The notes below the pieces were generated by a model. The model did no database searches, was not told the origin of the DNA, and worked only from the letters and a program-made list of their open reading frames with translations. A stretch of DNA of 35,025 bases. Origin: an uncultured Chloroflexota bacterium. GTDB taxonomy: Bacteria; Chloroflexota; Dehalococcoidia; SM23-28-2; RBG-16-64-32. The stretch is taken from NCBI GenBank assembly GCA_913056415.1, contig CAJXNA010000001.1, positions 1-35,025 on the forward strand, given 5' to 3'. How positions within the stretch are numbered: the first letter of the stretch is position 1; each line of letters opens with the position of its first letter. The position numbers were made by a program, and so were the translations under genes. Below, piece by piece: positions 24,914 to 33,286 of the stretch.

Positions 24914-25954
24914 ATGCCTCCCGTCGGCTACGTGTACGATCCGCTGTACTTGGAGCACGCGACGTCCGGCCACCCGGAGAGCCCGGCCCGCCTTCAGGCT
25001 GTCATCTCCCACCTGGAGGAGTCAGGGCTGCTGGGCCGGCTGACGCGGATCGAGCCCAGGGACGCTACCACGGCCGACCTTGAGCTGGTGCACTCGAACG
25101 ACCTGATCCAGCAGGTGCGAGGAGGGGCGGAGAGGGGCTACGCCTGGCTTGACCCCGATGCCTACATGGCGCCGCGCTCGTACGAGGCGGCGCTGCGCGC
25201 GGCGGGCGGCCTGCTGGCGGCCACGGACGCGGTGCTGGACGGCGAGGTTGGTTCCGCCTTCTGCCTGGTGCGGCCGCCGGGCCACCACGCCACCCCCACG
25301 CAGGCGATGGGGTTTTGCCTGTTCAACAACGTGGCCATCGCCGCCGCCCATGCCCTGGAGCGCCGCGGCCTGGAGCGGGTCGCCATCCTGGACTTCGATG
25401 TGCACCACGGCAACGGCACCCAGGACGCCTTCTACTCGGAGCCGCGCCTGCTCTTCGTCTCCACCCATCAGTACCCGTTCTATCCCGGCGGCGGATCCTG
25501 GTCGGAGACAGGGCAGGGTCAGGGAGAGGGAACGACGGTCAACCTCCCTCTGCCGCCGGGCTGCGGGCGCGAAGAATACCTGCGTTGCTATCGGGAGGTG
25601 GTTGAGCCGCTGCTGCGTCGCTTCCGGCCTCAGCTCCTCCTCGTCTCCGCGGGCTTCGACGCTCACTTCGCCGACCCGCTGGCGCAGGAGTTGCTGGACA
25701 CCCGCGGCTACTACGAGATCGCTGCGCTGCTCAAGTCGCTCGCCGATGAGCTGTGCCAGGGTCGCATCGTTTGCACCCTGGAGGGCGGCTACGACCACAC
25801 GGCGCTGGCCTGGTCCGTGCGCGCCTGCATCGATGCGCTGCTGGGGAACGAGTTCGCCCAGGACCCGCTGGGCTCGGCGCCTGTCGTCCCCGGGCCCGAC
25901 ATCGACGCGCTGCTGGCGGCGGTCAAGCGGGCGCACGGGCTGGGGGACGGCTAG
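24914..25954 (+). CDS. Histone deacetylase-family (AcuC/HDAC-like) amidohydrolase
   Basis: Zinc hydrolase of the arginase/deacetylase fold, removing acetyl groups from lysines or polyamines. The 346 residues keep the whole active site: RPPGHHA (120-126) with the catalytic His pair 124/125, DFDVHHGNGTQ with zinc ligands Asp162 and His164, SAGFDAH with zinc ligand Asp249, and EGGY with catalytic-type Tyr293. The N-terminus YVYDPLYLEHATSGHPESP is typical of the bacterial class II-like group. The substrate cannot be deduced: acetyl-CoA synthetase, acetylpolyamines or other targets are possible, and no acetyltransferase gene is nearby. It is divergent from selB and ends in a CTAG shared with the hemW stop. 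Confidence 0.92.
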   Translation: MPPVGYVYDPLYLEHATSGHPESPARLQAVISHLEESGLLGRLTRIEPRDATTADLELVHSNDLIQQVRGGAERGYAWLDPDAYMAPRSYEAALRAAGGLLAATDAVLDGEVGSAFCLVRPPGHHATPTQAMGFCLFNNVAIAAAHALERRGLERVAILDFDVHHGNGTQDAFYSEPRLLFVSTHQYPFYPGGGSWSETGQGQGEGTTVNLPLPPGCGREEYLRCYREVVEPLLRRFRPQLLLVSAGFDAHFADPLAQELLDTRGYYEIAALLKSLADELCQGRIVCTLEGGYDHTALAWSVRACIDALLGNEFAQDPLGSAPVVPGPDIDALLAAVKRAHGLGDG

Positions 25955-27150
25955 TCCGGCAATAGCCTCACAAACACCTCGTTGGCCAGCAGTCGGCCGC
26001 GGTTGGTGATGCGGATGCGGTCGTTCGTCCGCTCCAGCAGATCCAGCTCCGTGAGCTCGGCGAACGTGGCCGCGTAGGCCGCCTCCGCTCCCGCCCCAAA
26101 GCGGCGCCGGAACTCGGGCAGCGATACGCCCTCGTTGAGGCGGAGCCCCATGATCAGCGTATCGGCGCGGGCCAGCTCCGGTCTGGGCTCCTCCACGTAC
26201 GTCACCTGGCGCATCGATTTCAGGAGAGCGGCGACGTCCGTACCGTTGGGCGGGCCGGCGTCGGCCACTTCCTGGACAAGCTGGACGTACCGTTTGGGCG
26301 AGTAGACGTCGGCGAAGCGGGTGCCGCCGAGGTGCGAGTGAGCCCCCGCTCCCAGGCCGAGCCAGTCGCCGTTACGCCAGTACACCAGGTTGTGGCGGCA
26401 CTCCTTCCCCGGCCGGGCCCAGTTGGAGATCTCGTACTGCTGGTAGCCCGTCTCCGCCATCCGCTCCTGGGACCACTCGTACATCGATGCCTGAACGTCT
26501 CCATCCGGTTCGGGCGCGCGACCGTGGTCGATGTCGTAGGCCAGCTTCGTTCCCTCCTCCACGGTGAGCGCGTACAGCGACATGTGGTCGGGCGCCAGGC
26601 TTATCGCCCGTTCCAGGGAGGCCTGCCAGCGCTCCATTGGCTGCTCCGGCAGGCCGTAGATCAGGTCCAGGTTGATACGCTGAAACCCCGCATCTCGCGC
26701 CCAGCGGTACGCCTCCTCCGCCTCCGCCGCCGAGTGGATGCGGTCCAGGTTGGCAAGTTCGTCGTCGTGGAAGGACTGCACGCCGAAGCTGAGCCGGTTC
26801 ACCCCCATGGCCACGAGCGCGCGTAGGTACTCCAGGTCCACAGTGCCGGGGTTCGCCTCCAACGTCACCTCCGCCTCCGGCTCCAGCGCGAACCGGTCTC
26901 GCAGCGCGGACACGATGCGTTCCACCTGTGGGATCGGCAGCAGGCTGGGCGTGCCGCCGCCGAAGAAGACGGTGGGTACAGGGCGGCCGCGCGCGTACTG
27001 TGACCACAGCTCCATCTCCGCGATGAGAGCGTCGACGTAGGGCTGCACCAGCTCCTCCAGCCCGGCGTAGGAGTTGAAGTCGCAATAGGAGCACTTCAGG
27101 GTGCAGAACGGTATGTGGACGTAGAGGGAGAGGGCGCCGGAAGGCTTCAT
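25951..27150 (-). CDS. hemW: Radical SAM heme chaperone HemW (HemN-like)
   Basis: Radical SAM protein that binds heme and a 4Fe-4S cluster; often misnamed oxygen-independent coproporphyrinogen oxidase. From the ATG at 27150-27148 it has 399 residues. The cluster motif CTLKCSYC (Cys16, Cys20, Cys23) is followed by Asp-Phe, not the extra Cys found at that place in true HemN, which supports HemW. FFGGGTPSLLP, EANPGTVD and RLSFGVQSFHDDEL are the usual family motifs, and NLVYWRNGDWLGLGAGAHSH lies in the C-terminal half. A longer in-frame start (27195) adds non-conserved residues and is rejected. It converges with the deacetylase gene; their stops share CTAG at 25951-25954. Confidence 0.92.
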   Translation of the reverse strand: MKPSGALSLYVHIPFCTLKCSYCDFNSYAGLEELVQPYVDALIAEMELWSQYARGRPVPTVFFGGGTPSLLPIPQVERIVSALRDRFALEPEAEVTLEANPGTVDLEYLRALVAMGVNRLSFGVQSFHDDELANLDRIHSAAEAEEAYRWARDAGFQRINLDLIYGLPEQPMERWQASLERAISLAPDHMSLYALTVEEGTKLAYDIDHGRAPEPDGDVQASMYEWSQERMAETGYQQYEISNWARPGKECRHNLVYWRNGDWLGLGAGAHSHLGGTRFADVYSPKRYVQLVQEVADAGPPNGTDVAALLKSMRQVTYVEEPRPELARADTLIMGLRLNEGVSLPEFRRRFGAGAEAAYAATFAELTELDLLERTNDRIRITNRGRLLANEVFVRLLPD

Positions 27151-27186
27151 ATCAGCATGGTAGCATGTCCGCCGCGGGCGACCGGA

Positions 27187-27212
27187 ACCCTCCACCCTGA
27201 TTAGGGGAGGGT
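27187..27212. repeat. Inverted repeat between hemW and gtrA-like gene
   Basis: ACCCTCC (27187-27193) pairs with GGAGGGT (27206-27212), and the inner CCT-GATT-AGG can extend the stem after a two-base bulge. It lies in the 174-base gap between the divergent hemW and the first GtrA gene. No T-run follows on either strand, so it is not a standard terminator. A TACAAT at 27292-27297 could be a -10 for the plus-strand gene, but no matching -35 is seen. The rest of the gap shows nothing I recognise. Confidence 0.4.
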
Positions 27213-27324
27213 GTCATAGAGCCAGGGTTGACATTCGGTGAAATGACTGCCGACCGCCTGCAGGTCTCATCTGCTATTGACCGGCACCTAGTACAATGTC
27301 GGTGAGCCGCATCGGAGCGCGATA

Positions 27325-27852
27325 ATGCAGCCGGAGTTAGCCAGACAAAAAGACCGGAATCTGCTGAAAACGGAGGCTTCAACCTTCCGCCATCTGCGGC
27401 TGTCCTCCACCCTCGTCAAGTTCCTGATAGTGGGCGGAATAGCCTATCTCATTAATCAGTTCGCCCTGTTCCTGCTTTACGACACGTCGCTCTTCTGGTT
27501 CCTGCCCGCCAAGGACACCGCGGCGGGCTTCCTGTTGTTCACTCACCCGGATCTACGCCTGTTGCTCTCTTCGATCCTGGCAGTAGAGGTGGCCATCATC
27601 TTTCAGTTCAATTCTCACGAGCGTTGGACTTTCCGAGACCGAGTGCGTCCGGGCTGGGGCCCGTTCCGCTTCCTCAAGTTCAACCTGACGTCCGCTGGTA
27701 GCCCAATCATCATCGTGGTGACGGTCAATACCCTCACCCCCCTGTTTGGGATCAGCCCTTATCTCTCCAACACGATCGGCGTATTAGCCGGGGTCACCTG
27801 GAACTGGACAATGAATAATCTGGTCATCTGGCCCCAACGACAAGAGGGTTAA
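27325..27852 (+). CDS. GtrA-like membrane protein, first copy
   Basis: Small polytopic protein of the GtrA family, members of which are thought to flip polyprenyl-phosphate-linked sugars across the membrane. The 175 residues have four hydrophobic segments after a charged N-terminus. Family motifs are KFLIVGGIAYLINQF near residue 33, NSHERWTFRDR between helices 2 and 3, and WNWTMNNLVIWP at the end. The ATG has GGAG seven bases upstream. It is a clear paralogue of the gene at 33287 (shared FWFLPAK-type segment). It converges with a GT-C glycosyltransferase gene 42 bases downstream. Confidence 0.85.
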   Translation: MQPELARQKDRNLLKTEASTFRHLRLSSTLVKFLIVGGIAYLINQFALFLLYDTSLFWFLPAKDTAAGFLLFTHPDLRLLLSSILAVEVAIIFQFNSHERWTFRDRVRPGWGPFRFLKFNLTSAGSPIIIVVTVNTLTPLFGISPYLSNTIGVLAGVTWNWTMNNLVIWPQRQEG

Positions 27853-27894
27853 ACCACTGCGGGCGCCGATAGGGGCGTCCCCATCTGATACGGT

Positions 27895-29259
27895 CTACCC
27901 CCCCTCCTCCTCCAGCCTCTCCTCTCGCATCAAAAGGAAGCGGCTGCTCACCAGCAGCACAAAGAAGGCTAGCACGGCGAGGAGGGAGAACCACTGCTGG
28001 TTGCCGTCGATCCACGAGAAGAGCCAGCCCACCCTCAGATAGTTGTCCTCTGCCTCGAAGGGCATCGAGGTGAAGTTAATGTACGCGAAGTACACGTTGA
28101 AGAACTGCACCACGCTCAGGACAGCGAGTACTGCCCAGATGGCTCTAGCATTCATAGCGAACCCGGCGGTCATCAGCAACACGATGGAAGCGAATAGATA
28201 GCGCTCGTGCATGCGTGTCATGAAGAGAAAGAATGCCATTACCGAGAGTGCGGTGCCCAGGGCAAGCGGGCCCGGACCCTTAGCGTCGCGAAATGTCCAG
28301 ATGATGCTGATGCTTGCTGCCGCATACAGAATGATGCCCCACCAGCGGTAGGCCAACCCCAGAAAGGTCAGGTCGTCGGGCTCAAACCAGGCCGTCAGTC
28401 CCCAGAAGTCCAGGGTCCAGAAGTTGTAGGCGTAGAAGGAGTTGAACGGGTACACTTCGGTGGCGTCCTGCAGCTGGCCGAAAATTGCCAACGGGTTGGA
28501 GGGGAAGAAGGGGAGGAGTAACAGGAGCGCCGCTGATAGCGCTGCCGCAACCGCAGGCCAGACCCTGGAGGCGAGATCCCTGCCGAACGCGATGGCTCGG
28601 GTCAGCGGCTCGGCCGCCTCCGGCAGGTTGGGCAAGACCTGCCGGATCTCGTCTCTCAACGCCCAAAAAACAAACACCGGCAGAGCACCGATGGCCAGAG
28701 GCTTCACCAGGAATCCAACCGTGTACACCACCGCCGCCACGAGTGTACGCCCGCGGGCCAGGTAGTACACGGTGAGGAGGAGGAAGAAGGCCAGAATGCT
28801 ATCGACCTGCCCCCACACGGGGCCAACAAGGAGGATTACCGGATGCAGCAGGTAGAGGGCAGCCGCTCCCACCCGGATACCGTGCTTCTGGCCCTCGAGG
28901 ATGCGGTAAAGCAGATAGGCCGAGGCGAGATCGGCGGCTATCGAGGGCAGCTTCAGGATGTACCAGAACAGATCGCCACTGAACGCGAATAAGCTGTCCA
29001 GGCTGCCTATGAACCAGAGAACATAGAGGTAGCCTGGCGTCCAGTCGGAGAGGAAGTCGCCGCTGTAGAAGTTCCATGGCCCCTGTTCGGCCAGCCTCAC
29101 GCTCCAGAACTGGAACGTACCCAGGTCGATGCCGAAGCCGGGCAGGAAGGCCGCTCCCAGTCGTATCAGCAGGCCCAGCATCAGCACGAGGAGGATAGGG
29201 CTGGCCCGGACGCTAAAGCTTATCTTGATGGCCGAAGGGCCCGCCTGTTCCCTATCCAT
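27895..29259 (-). CDS. GT-C fold membrane glycosyltransferase (GT87/mannosyltransferase-like)
   Basis: A 454-residue polytopic protein with about ten or more membrane helices and a charged, Glu-rich C-terminus. The first outer loop has GIDLGTFQFWSVRLAEQGPW followed by WTPGYLYVLW, with an Asp in the position where GT-C enzymes keep their catalytic acid. LHPVILLVGPVWGQVDSIL and FLVKPLAIGALP match alpha-mannosyltransferase/GT87-type proteins that use polyprenyl-phosphate sugars on the outer face. It ends near MTRMHERYL, another family feature. It is the last gene of a minus-strand trio with 29345 and 31338. The frameshifted gene at 34083 is its paralogue. Donor and acceptor are unknown. Confidence 0.78.
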   Translation of the reverse strand: MDREQAGPSAIKISFSVRASPILLVLMLGLLIRLGAAFLPGFGIDLGTFQFWSVRLAEQGPWNFYSGDFLSDWTPGYLYVLWFIGSLDSLFAFSGDLFWYILKLPSIAADLASAYLLYRILEGQKHGIRVGAAALYLLHPVILLVGPVWGQVDSILAFFLLLTVYYLARGRTLVAAVVYTVGFLVKPLAIGALPVFVFWALRDEIRQVLPNLPEAAEPLTRAIAFGRDLASRVWPAVAAALSAALLLLLPFFPSNPLAIFGQLQDATEVYPFNSFYAYNFWTLDFWGLTAWFEPDDLTFLGLAYRWWGIILYAAASISIIWTFRDAKGPGPLALGTALSVMAFFLFMTRMHERYLFASIVLLMTAGFAMNARAIWAVLAVLSVVQFFNVYFAYINFTSMPFEAEDNYLRVGWLFSWIDGNQQWFSLLAVLAFFVLLVSSRFLLMREERLEEEGG

Positions 29260-29344
29260 AAGTCACGCTAGTCATCTAGTCTATCAGTAGCTCGCAGCGG
29301 ACATCCTGGACCGCCGGGGCCATGCTGGTGGGCGCGGCGCTCCC

Positions 29345-31249
29345 CTACGGCGGGCACGACTGGCCAACGTCATACAGCGCTACAGGCCCCTCACTCGTAT
29401 CGGCGGCGAAGGCGGCCTCGAACTCCCTAGCGAACAGCGATTCGTTAACCGCCATGCTGCCGTCGAGTTCCAGGGGCCCGACCTCTAGAAAATCGATCTC
29501 GTTGGCCAAGAGCAGGTCGCACGCCTCCTGTTTCCGCGATGCGTCGTATATGGCGCTGGCCGTCTCTCTTCGCGGACCTACTTCGTAGCCGGCGCCATCG
29601 GCGAACTGGGTGAAGCCCAGGAATAATCGCCGGCCCGCCATCGAAGGCTGAACGTACAGCTGAGGTGCCGTGAGAAAGACAGCGTCAGTGTCCGTGTTGT
29701 CTTTGATCCAGTCGATGGTGCTCTCCCTGGGACCGAAGACAGCAAACCGGGGATCATTCTTGATCACCATGAAGTCGATGATGCCGGATAGGACAAGAAA
29801 GAGCAGAACAACGGGTGCAACGGCTGCGGCGAGATATCTCATGTTGAAGTGGCGGATCTTCAGGCTCCAAAGCCTGACAAAGGCGAAGGCAACGAACAGG
29901 TTCATCAGTATTTCCCACGTGTTGAACACCTTGTGATTGTGCCCGCCGAGGTCTCGCCCGAGCTGGACGAAGTTCCCAAACAGGAAGATCGCCATCACTG
30001 CCAGCATCAGCTTCCGGTCGGTCTTGCTGCCCCAGACCGCCGCCAGCACCATCAGCGGCAGGGCTAAGCCCAGGTTCAGCCACCAGTAGGTGATGAAGTG
30101 ATCGACGGTGAGCGGCTCAACCAGATAGCCAATGTGAAGGCGTATGTTCCCCTCCGCGGCGAGGCCCCCGCTCAGCCATATGACCTGGGGCAAGGCGATG
30201 AGGACCGCAGGCACCAGAAAGCTTATCGATTCCCGTATGCGCCCGAAGATCAGGAAAAGGGCGACGTAGAGGACCATGACGGCCACGTACACCGGTCCGT
30301 TCATCCAGAAGGAGAGACCCGCCAGAGCACCTAGCGCCAGCGCCCTTTCGGTCCACAAGGGCTCCCCCCGGCGTAACGGTTGGATCAGACCGTAGGCGAC
30401 GAAGAGGCCGAGGGCGATAGCCACGATGATGTGGCTCTGGGTCAGAAACACGTTCAGCGTCCAGTAGATCGCAATGTCCTCGCCCGTCTCGTACGGCCCG
30501 ATGGCGAGGTAGCGGTTGTGATCCCACAGATTACTGATCGCTTCCGGCACATCGTTGCCGAACTCGTCGAAGTAGCGAAGGAAAGCTAGCGAGCTGTTGG
30601 TGATCAGGAGGGCGACGGCCACTAACCCCACCGATACCTTGTTGAACAGGAGCCTCCCGAGCTCGAAGATCAGCAAGATCATAGCGGTCATGGCCAGAGC
30701 CGCCGGCAAGTTGAAGGCCCAAGCTATCGGAAGGCTCATCCTCTCCAAGGCGCCGGCCAAGAAGTCGAACCCGAAGTGATAGCGGATCGGCTCCAGGGCA
30801 AAAAAAGGATATTCGGGAGGCAGGTTGTGGCCCTCAGAGAAGGACCGCGCGAGGGCGATATGAAGGCCAAAGTCCCCCCAGGTATTGAGAGAGACCGTCA
30901 GCGGGTCCCCCGAGAGGCGCTGGTCCATCAGCCAGAGGGAAAAGATTAGAGCGGCAACGGCAAGAGTTCCCTCCACCCAGCCAAGCTTGAAGGCCGACAG
31001 GGCTAAGTGGCGGTGCCATCGGACAAGGATACCGATCTGTATCGCGAACGCGACGAGAATGCCAATGGGAAGGGCATCCTCCAAGCCAAGAAACACGAAG
31101 GCCGCTAGAAAGGTGACCCATGTCGTCAGGAGCAGCCCCACCAGGTAGCCACCCGCAAGCTGAACCAGAGGGGGCAGGTGCGGGAACGTTCTCTGAATAA
31201 GGAGAAGCCCAACCAGGAAAGACGTGGCGAGGAATACGAGGGCTAGCAC
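29345..31249 (-). CDS. Large polytopic membrane protein, DUF2298-like, putative GT-C
   Basis: A 634-residue protein with a dozen or so hydrophobic segments up to about residue 490, then a soluble C-terminal domain of about 140 residues with STIDWIKDNTDTDAVFLTAP and FADGAGYEVGPRRE. The region TWGDFGLHIALARSFSEG, then PPEYPFFALEPIRYHFGFDF and LITNSSLAF, resembles large membrane proteins often annotated as DUF2298 or unclassified GT-C glycosyltransferases (family memory, not tested). The Asp in WGDFGLH is a candidate catalytic residue. Start is GTG at 31249-31247 with GAGGT just upstream. It lies 88 bases after the PMT gene and 85 before the GT87-like gene, all on one strand, so they may form one transcript. 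Confidence 0.6.
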   Translation of the reverse strand: MLALVFLATSFLVGLLLIQRTFPHLPPLVQLAGGYLVGLLLTTWVTFLAAFVFLGLEDALPIGILVAFAIQIGILVRWHRHLALSAFKLGWVEGTLAVAALIFSLWLMDQRLSGDPLTVSLNTWGDFGLHIALARSFSEGHNLPPEYPFFALEPIRYHFGFDFLAGALERMSLPIAWAFNLPAALAMTAMILLIFELGRLLFNKVSVGLVAVALLITNSSLAFLRYFDEFGNDVPEAISNLWDHNRYLAIGPYETGEDIAIYWTLNVFLTQSHIIVAIALGLFVAYGLIQPLRRGEPLWTERALALGALAGLSFWMNGPVYVAVMVLYVALFLIFGRIRESISFLVPAVLIALPQVIWLSGGLAAEGNIRLHIGYLVEPLTVDHFITYWWLNLGLALPLMVLAAVWGSKTDRKLMLAVMAIFLFGNFVQLGRDLGGHNHKVFNTWEILMNLFVAFAFVRLWSLKIRHFNMRYLAAAVAPVVLLFLVLSGIIDFMVIKNDPRFAVFGPRESTIDWIKDNTDTDAVFLTAPQLYVQPSMAGRRLFLGFTQFADGAGYEVGPRRETASAIYDASRKQEACDLLLANEIDFLEVGPLELDGSMAVNESLFAREFEAAFAADTSEGPVALYDVGQSCPP

Positions 31250-31270
31250 CGAACCTCACCTACTGCCTTC

Positions 31271-31326
31271 GTTTGCGAGCAAACCTATCCCTCGGCAGGT
31301 ACAACGTTCGCCTGTGGGCGAACGTT
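31271..31326. repeat. Two adjacent inverted repeats between the PMT and DUF2298-like genes
   Basis: AACGTTCGCC (31303-31312) and GGCGAACGTT (31317-31326) form a perfect ten-pair stem with loop TGTG. A second one, GTTTGC-GA-GCAAAC, lies at 31271-31284. Both fall in the 88-base gap just downstream of the PMT stop. Neither is followed by a T-run on the minus strand, so termination is not certain; they could be mRNA-stabilising hairpins or a protein binding site. Confidence 0.55.
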
Positions 31327-31337
31327 ACTCACCCGAA

Positions 31338-32930
31338 CTAGCGCCAGCACCAGCGAACAGGCGTGCATGAATCGAACCAGAAGTAGGACTCCTTCAAGCC
31401 ATCGGAGACGTCAACTGCGGCCAGGTGCGGGTAGAAGTAGACGAAAGTCAGTGCCGCCGCCGCCAGAAAAGCGATGGCGGGGGCCCTACCCCACGGTCGC
31501 TGCCACAGCCAATGGATGGCGTACGCCAAGGCCAGCAACAGGAAGGCCAGGCTGGGAAGGTAGTGATAGATGAACGTAATCCGGGGCTGTATAGCCCAGG
31601 GCAGAAAGAACCCCAGGTAGGTCAGGACGACGAACAGCAGGGATGCCTGTTCGGGTCCCAGGCTGCCTGATAGAGAGAGCCTGCCCGTCGCTTCCTCAAA
31701 CCTGGCCCGCAGGCCGCGAAGACCCTGCCACAGGGCGAAGGCAAGGGCGGGAAGGCCGGCCCAAAAGGTGATGGGGTTGCCTAAAGAGTAGATCACTGCA
31801 CCGCCGGAGGACACGTATAGGAAGATGGGCCGCATCATGATCGGCCACGTATCCCAGGGCGACGAGTAGGGATGGAAGGCTTCCGGGCCCGTCACCTGGG
31901 GACTCGTCGAGTGGAATTGGTAGGCGTCGCGGTTCAGCAACAGCACATCTCCGAGGTCGTGCCCGGTGAACAGCATAGGAACGTACGTCAGGAGATAGAT
32001 GGAGAGCGGCACGATAACGAAAAACAAAGGCAGAATCATGAGGGACGCCACAGGAGGGATTGCCTCGTCGCCCTGCTTGGAGTGCGAAAATCGGTGGATG
32101 AAGTACGGAGCCGCGGGAGCCAACGCCCAGAGCGCCATCCACGAGCCCAAAGCCGCAACAAAGATGGGCGCCGACACGCCCGGCTCGAGTATGCCGGGTT
32201 GGATTTCGTCGACCAGTAATCCGCCGAACAGGACTGGGGTGCCCAGGTAAAACGCTACCAGGGCCAAGGGAGCCAAGTAGACAAAACTGGCGCCCTTGCC
32301 CTGTTCCGATAGCCAGTAGCGGTATAGGAAATACATGACGATAGGGAAGACGGTCAAGAGGGCGGTCAACTTGATGGCCAAAGCCGCTCCGAAGAACATC
32401 CCGGAGAACATGAAGCGGTCAGACACTAGGAAATAGACGGCGCCCAGGATGAAAAACAAGAGATACGTGTCGGGGGTAGCGATCCTCGATTGAACGAAAA
32501 AGAGCCCTTCGAACACCATCAGGAATCCCGCCGCCAAGCCGGCGATCTCGCTCCTGAAGAGGCGCTTCGCCAGCAGGTAGATGAAGAAGACCGAGCCGAC
32601 GCCTGCCAGGGCGCCGAAAAGGCGCCAGCCGAAGGGGCTGTCCTCCCCCAGCAGAGCCATTCCACCGGCCATGAAAAGCTTGGAAAGGGGCGGATGTGTG
32701 TTCTCGTGCCCGATGAATTCCCAGGCGTCGGGGTCACCACGGAGGATCTCCTGGGCGGTCGTCGGGAAAAAGATCTCGTCGAAGTAGAACTCGCCTGGGG
32801 TCCCCAGCCGGTAGAAGCGGGTGAAGAGCGCGGCTGCCAGCAGGCTAACCAGCAGAGTAATGAGTAGCAGTTGGCGCGCACTGATCTTCGGTGCGCTCAG
32901 GGTCAGGCCTACCGCTGGCTCCCTATCCAA
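31338..32930 (-). CDS. PMT-family (GT39) dolichyl/polyprenyl-phosphate-mannose protein mannosyltransferase
   Basis: GT-C enzyme that transfers a sugar, usually mannose, from a polyprenyl-phosphate carrier to proteins at the membrane's outer face. The 530 residues show the PMT layout: helix 1, then the first loop with FYFDEIFFPTTAQEIL, whose Asp-Glu pair is the catalytic motif, and HENTHPPLSKLFMAGGMAL. FRSEIAGLAAGFLMVFEGLFFVQSR-like helices follow, and the C-terminal half has LGNPITFWAGLPALA and PRITFIYHYLPSLAF, as in the PMT C-terminal four-helix region. The start is TTG at 32930-32928, with AGGAAGG upstream. Its first residues, DREPA, echo DREQA of the GT87-like gene at 29259. No polyprenyl-phosphate mannose synthase is in the window. 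Confidence 0.85.
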   Translation of the reverse strand: MDREPAVGLTLSAPKISARQLLLITLLVSLLAAALFTRFYRLGTPGEFYFDEIFFPTTAQEILRGDPDAWEFIGHENTHPPLSKLFMAGGMALLGEDSPFGWRLFGALAGVGSVFFIYLLAKRLFRSEIAGLAAGFLMVFEGLFFVQSRIATPDTYLLFFILGAVYFLVSDRFMFSGMFFGAALAIKLTALLTVFPIVMYFLYRYWLSEQGKGASFVYLAPLALVAFYLGTPVLFGGLLVDEIQPGILEPGVSAPIFVAALGSWMALWALAPAAPYFIHRFSHSKQGDEAIPPVASLMILPLFFVIVPLSIYLLTYVPMLFTGHDLGDVLLLNRDAYQFHSTSPQVTGPEAFHPYSSPWDTWPIMMRPIFLYVSSGGAVIYSLGNPITFWAGLPALAFALWQGLRGLRARFEEATGRLSLSGSLGPEQASLLFVVLTYLGFFLPWAIQPRITFIYHYLPSLAFLLLALAYAIHWLWQRPWGRAPAIAFLAAAALTFVYFYPHLAAVDVSDGLKESYFWFDSCTPVRWCWR

Positions 32931-33286
32931 AATTCGACCTTCCTGCTGAGGGTTTGCCCGGACCCCGCAGGGACTCGCTACTTGTTAGACGGCAACAGAA
33001 TAGCGATACTGGCAAGGGTGCCCGCGGTGCGCGGCCCCTCCTGACAGGTACCCCCATCCTTCCCGAGGTGCCTCAAGTCTACCCCAGCACAATCACCGGA
33101 GCAATGAACACGCTAACCACTTGAAGTCGGATCTAGCAGGGAAGCCGTATGCGGAAATGCGGCCATCAGCATCCTCTCCGAAGAGTCCTGTTTTGACATA
33201 GATGAATCGGCTAGTCTAATATCAAGGCCCTTATTTACTAAGATCACTGGCAGCAAGGCATAGGTTGCTTCAACTGCGAGGGACGT
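32931..33286. other. Intergenic region upstream of second GtrA-like gene
   Basis: This 356-base gap separates the divergent PMT and second GtrA genes. It contains the PMT ribosome binding site at its left end and one good plus-strand promoter at 33193-33220. Base composition becomes AT-richer toward 33181-33240. I see no tRNA, no repeat and no coding segment of recognisable family; an open frame to about 33121 has no family features. Confidence 0.6.
33193..33220 (+). promoter_or_regulatory. Predicted sigma-70-type promoter of second GtrA-like gene
   Basis: TTGACA at 33193-33198 (perfect -35) is followed after 16 bases by TCTAAT at 33215-33220 (five of six matches). The start point would be near 33227, giving a leader of about 60 bases. 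It is the best plus-strand promoter in the glycosylation island. Confidence 0.6.

Noticed and set aside
24686..25012. Extended selB start giving a 733-residue protein
   Set aside because: The added residues are not SelB-like, cross the palindromic repeat array and overlap the divergent deacetylase gene; the ATG at 24685 fits the family start exactly.
27853..27894. Bidirectional terminator between the first GtrA gene and the GT87-like gene
   Set aside because: Only short imperfect G/C pairing is visible and no T-run follows on either strand.
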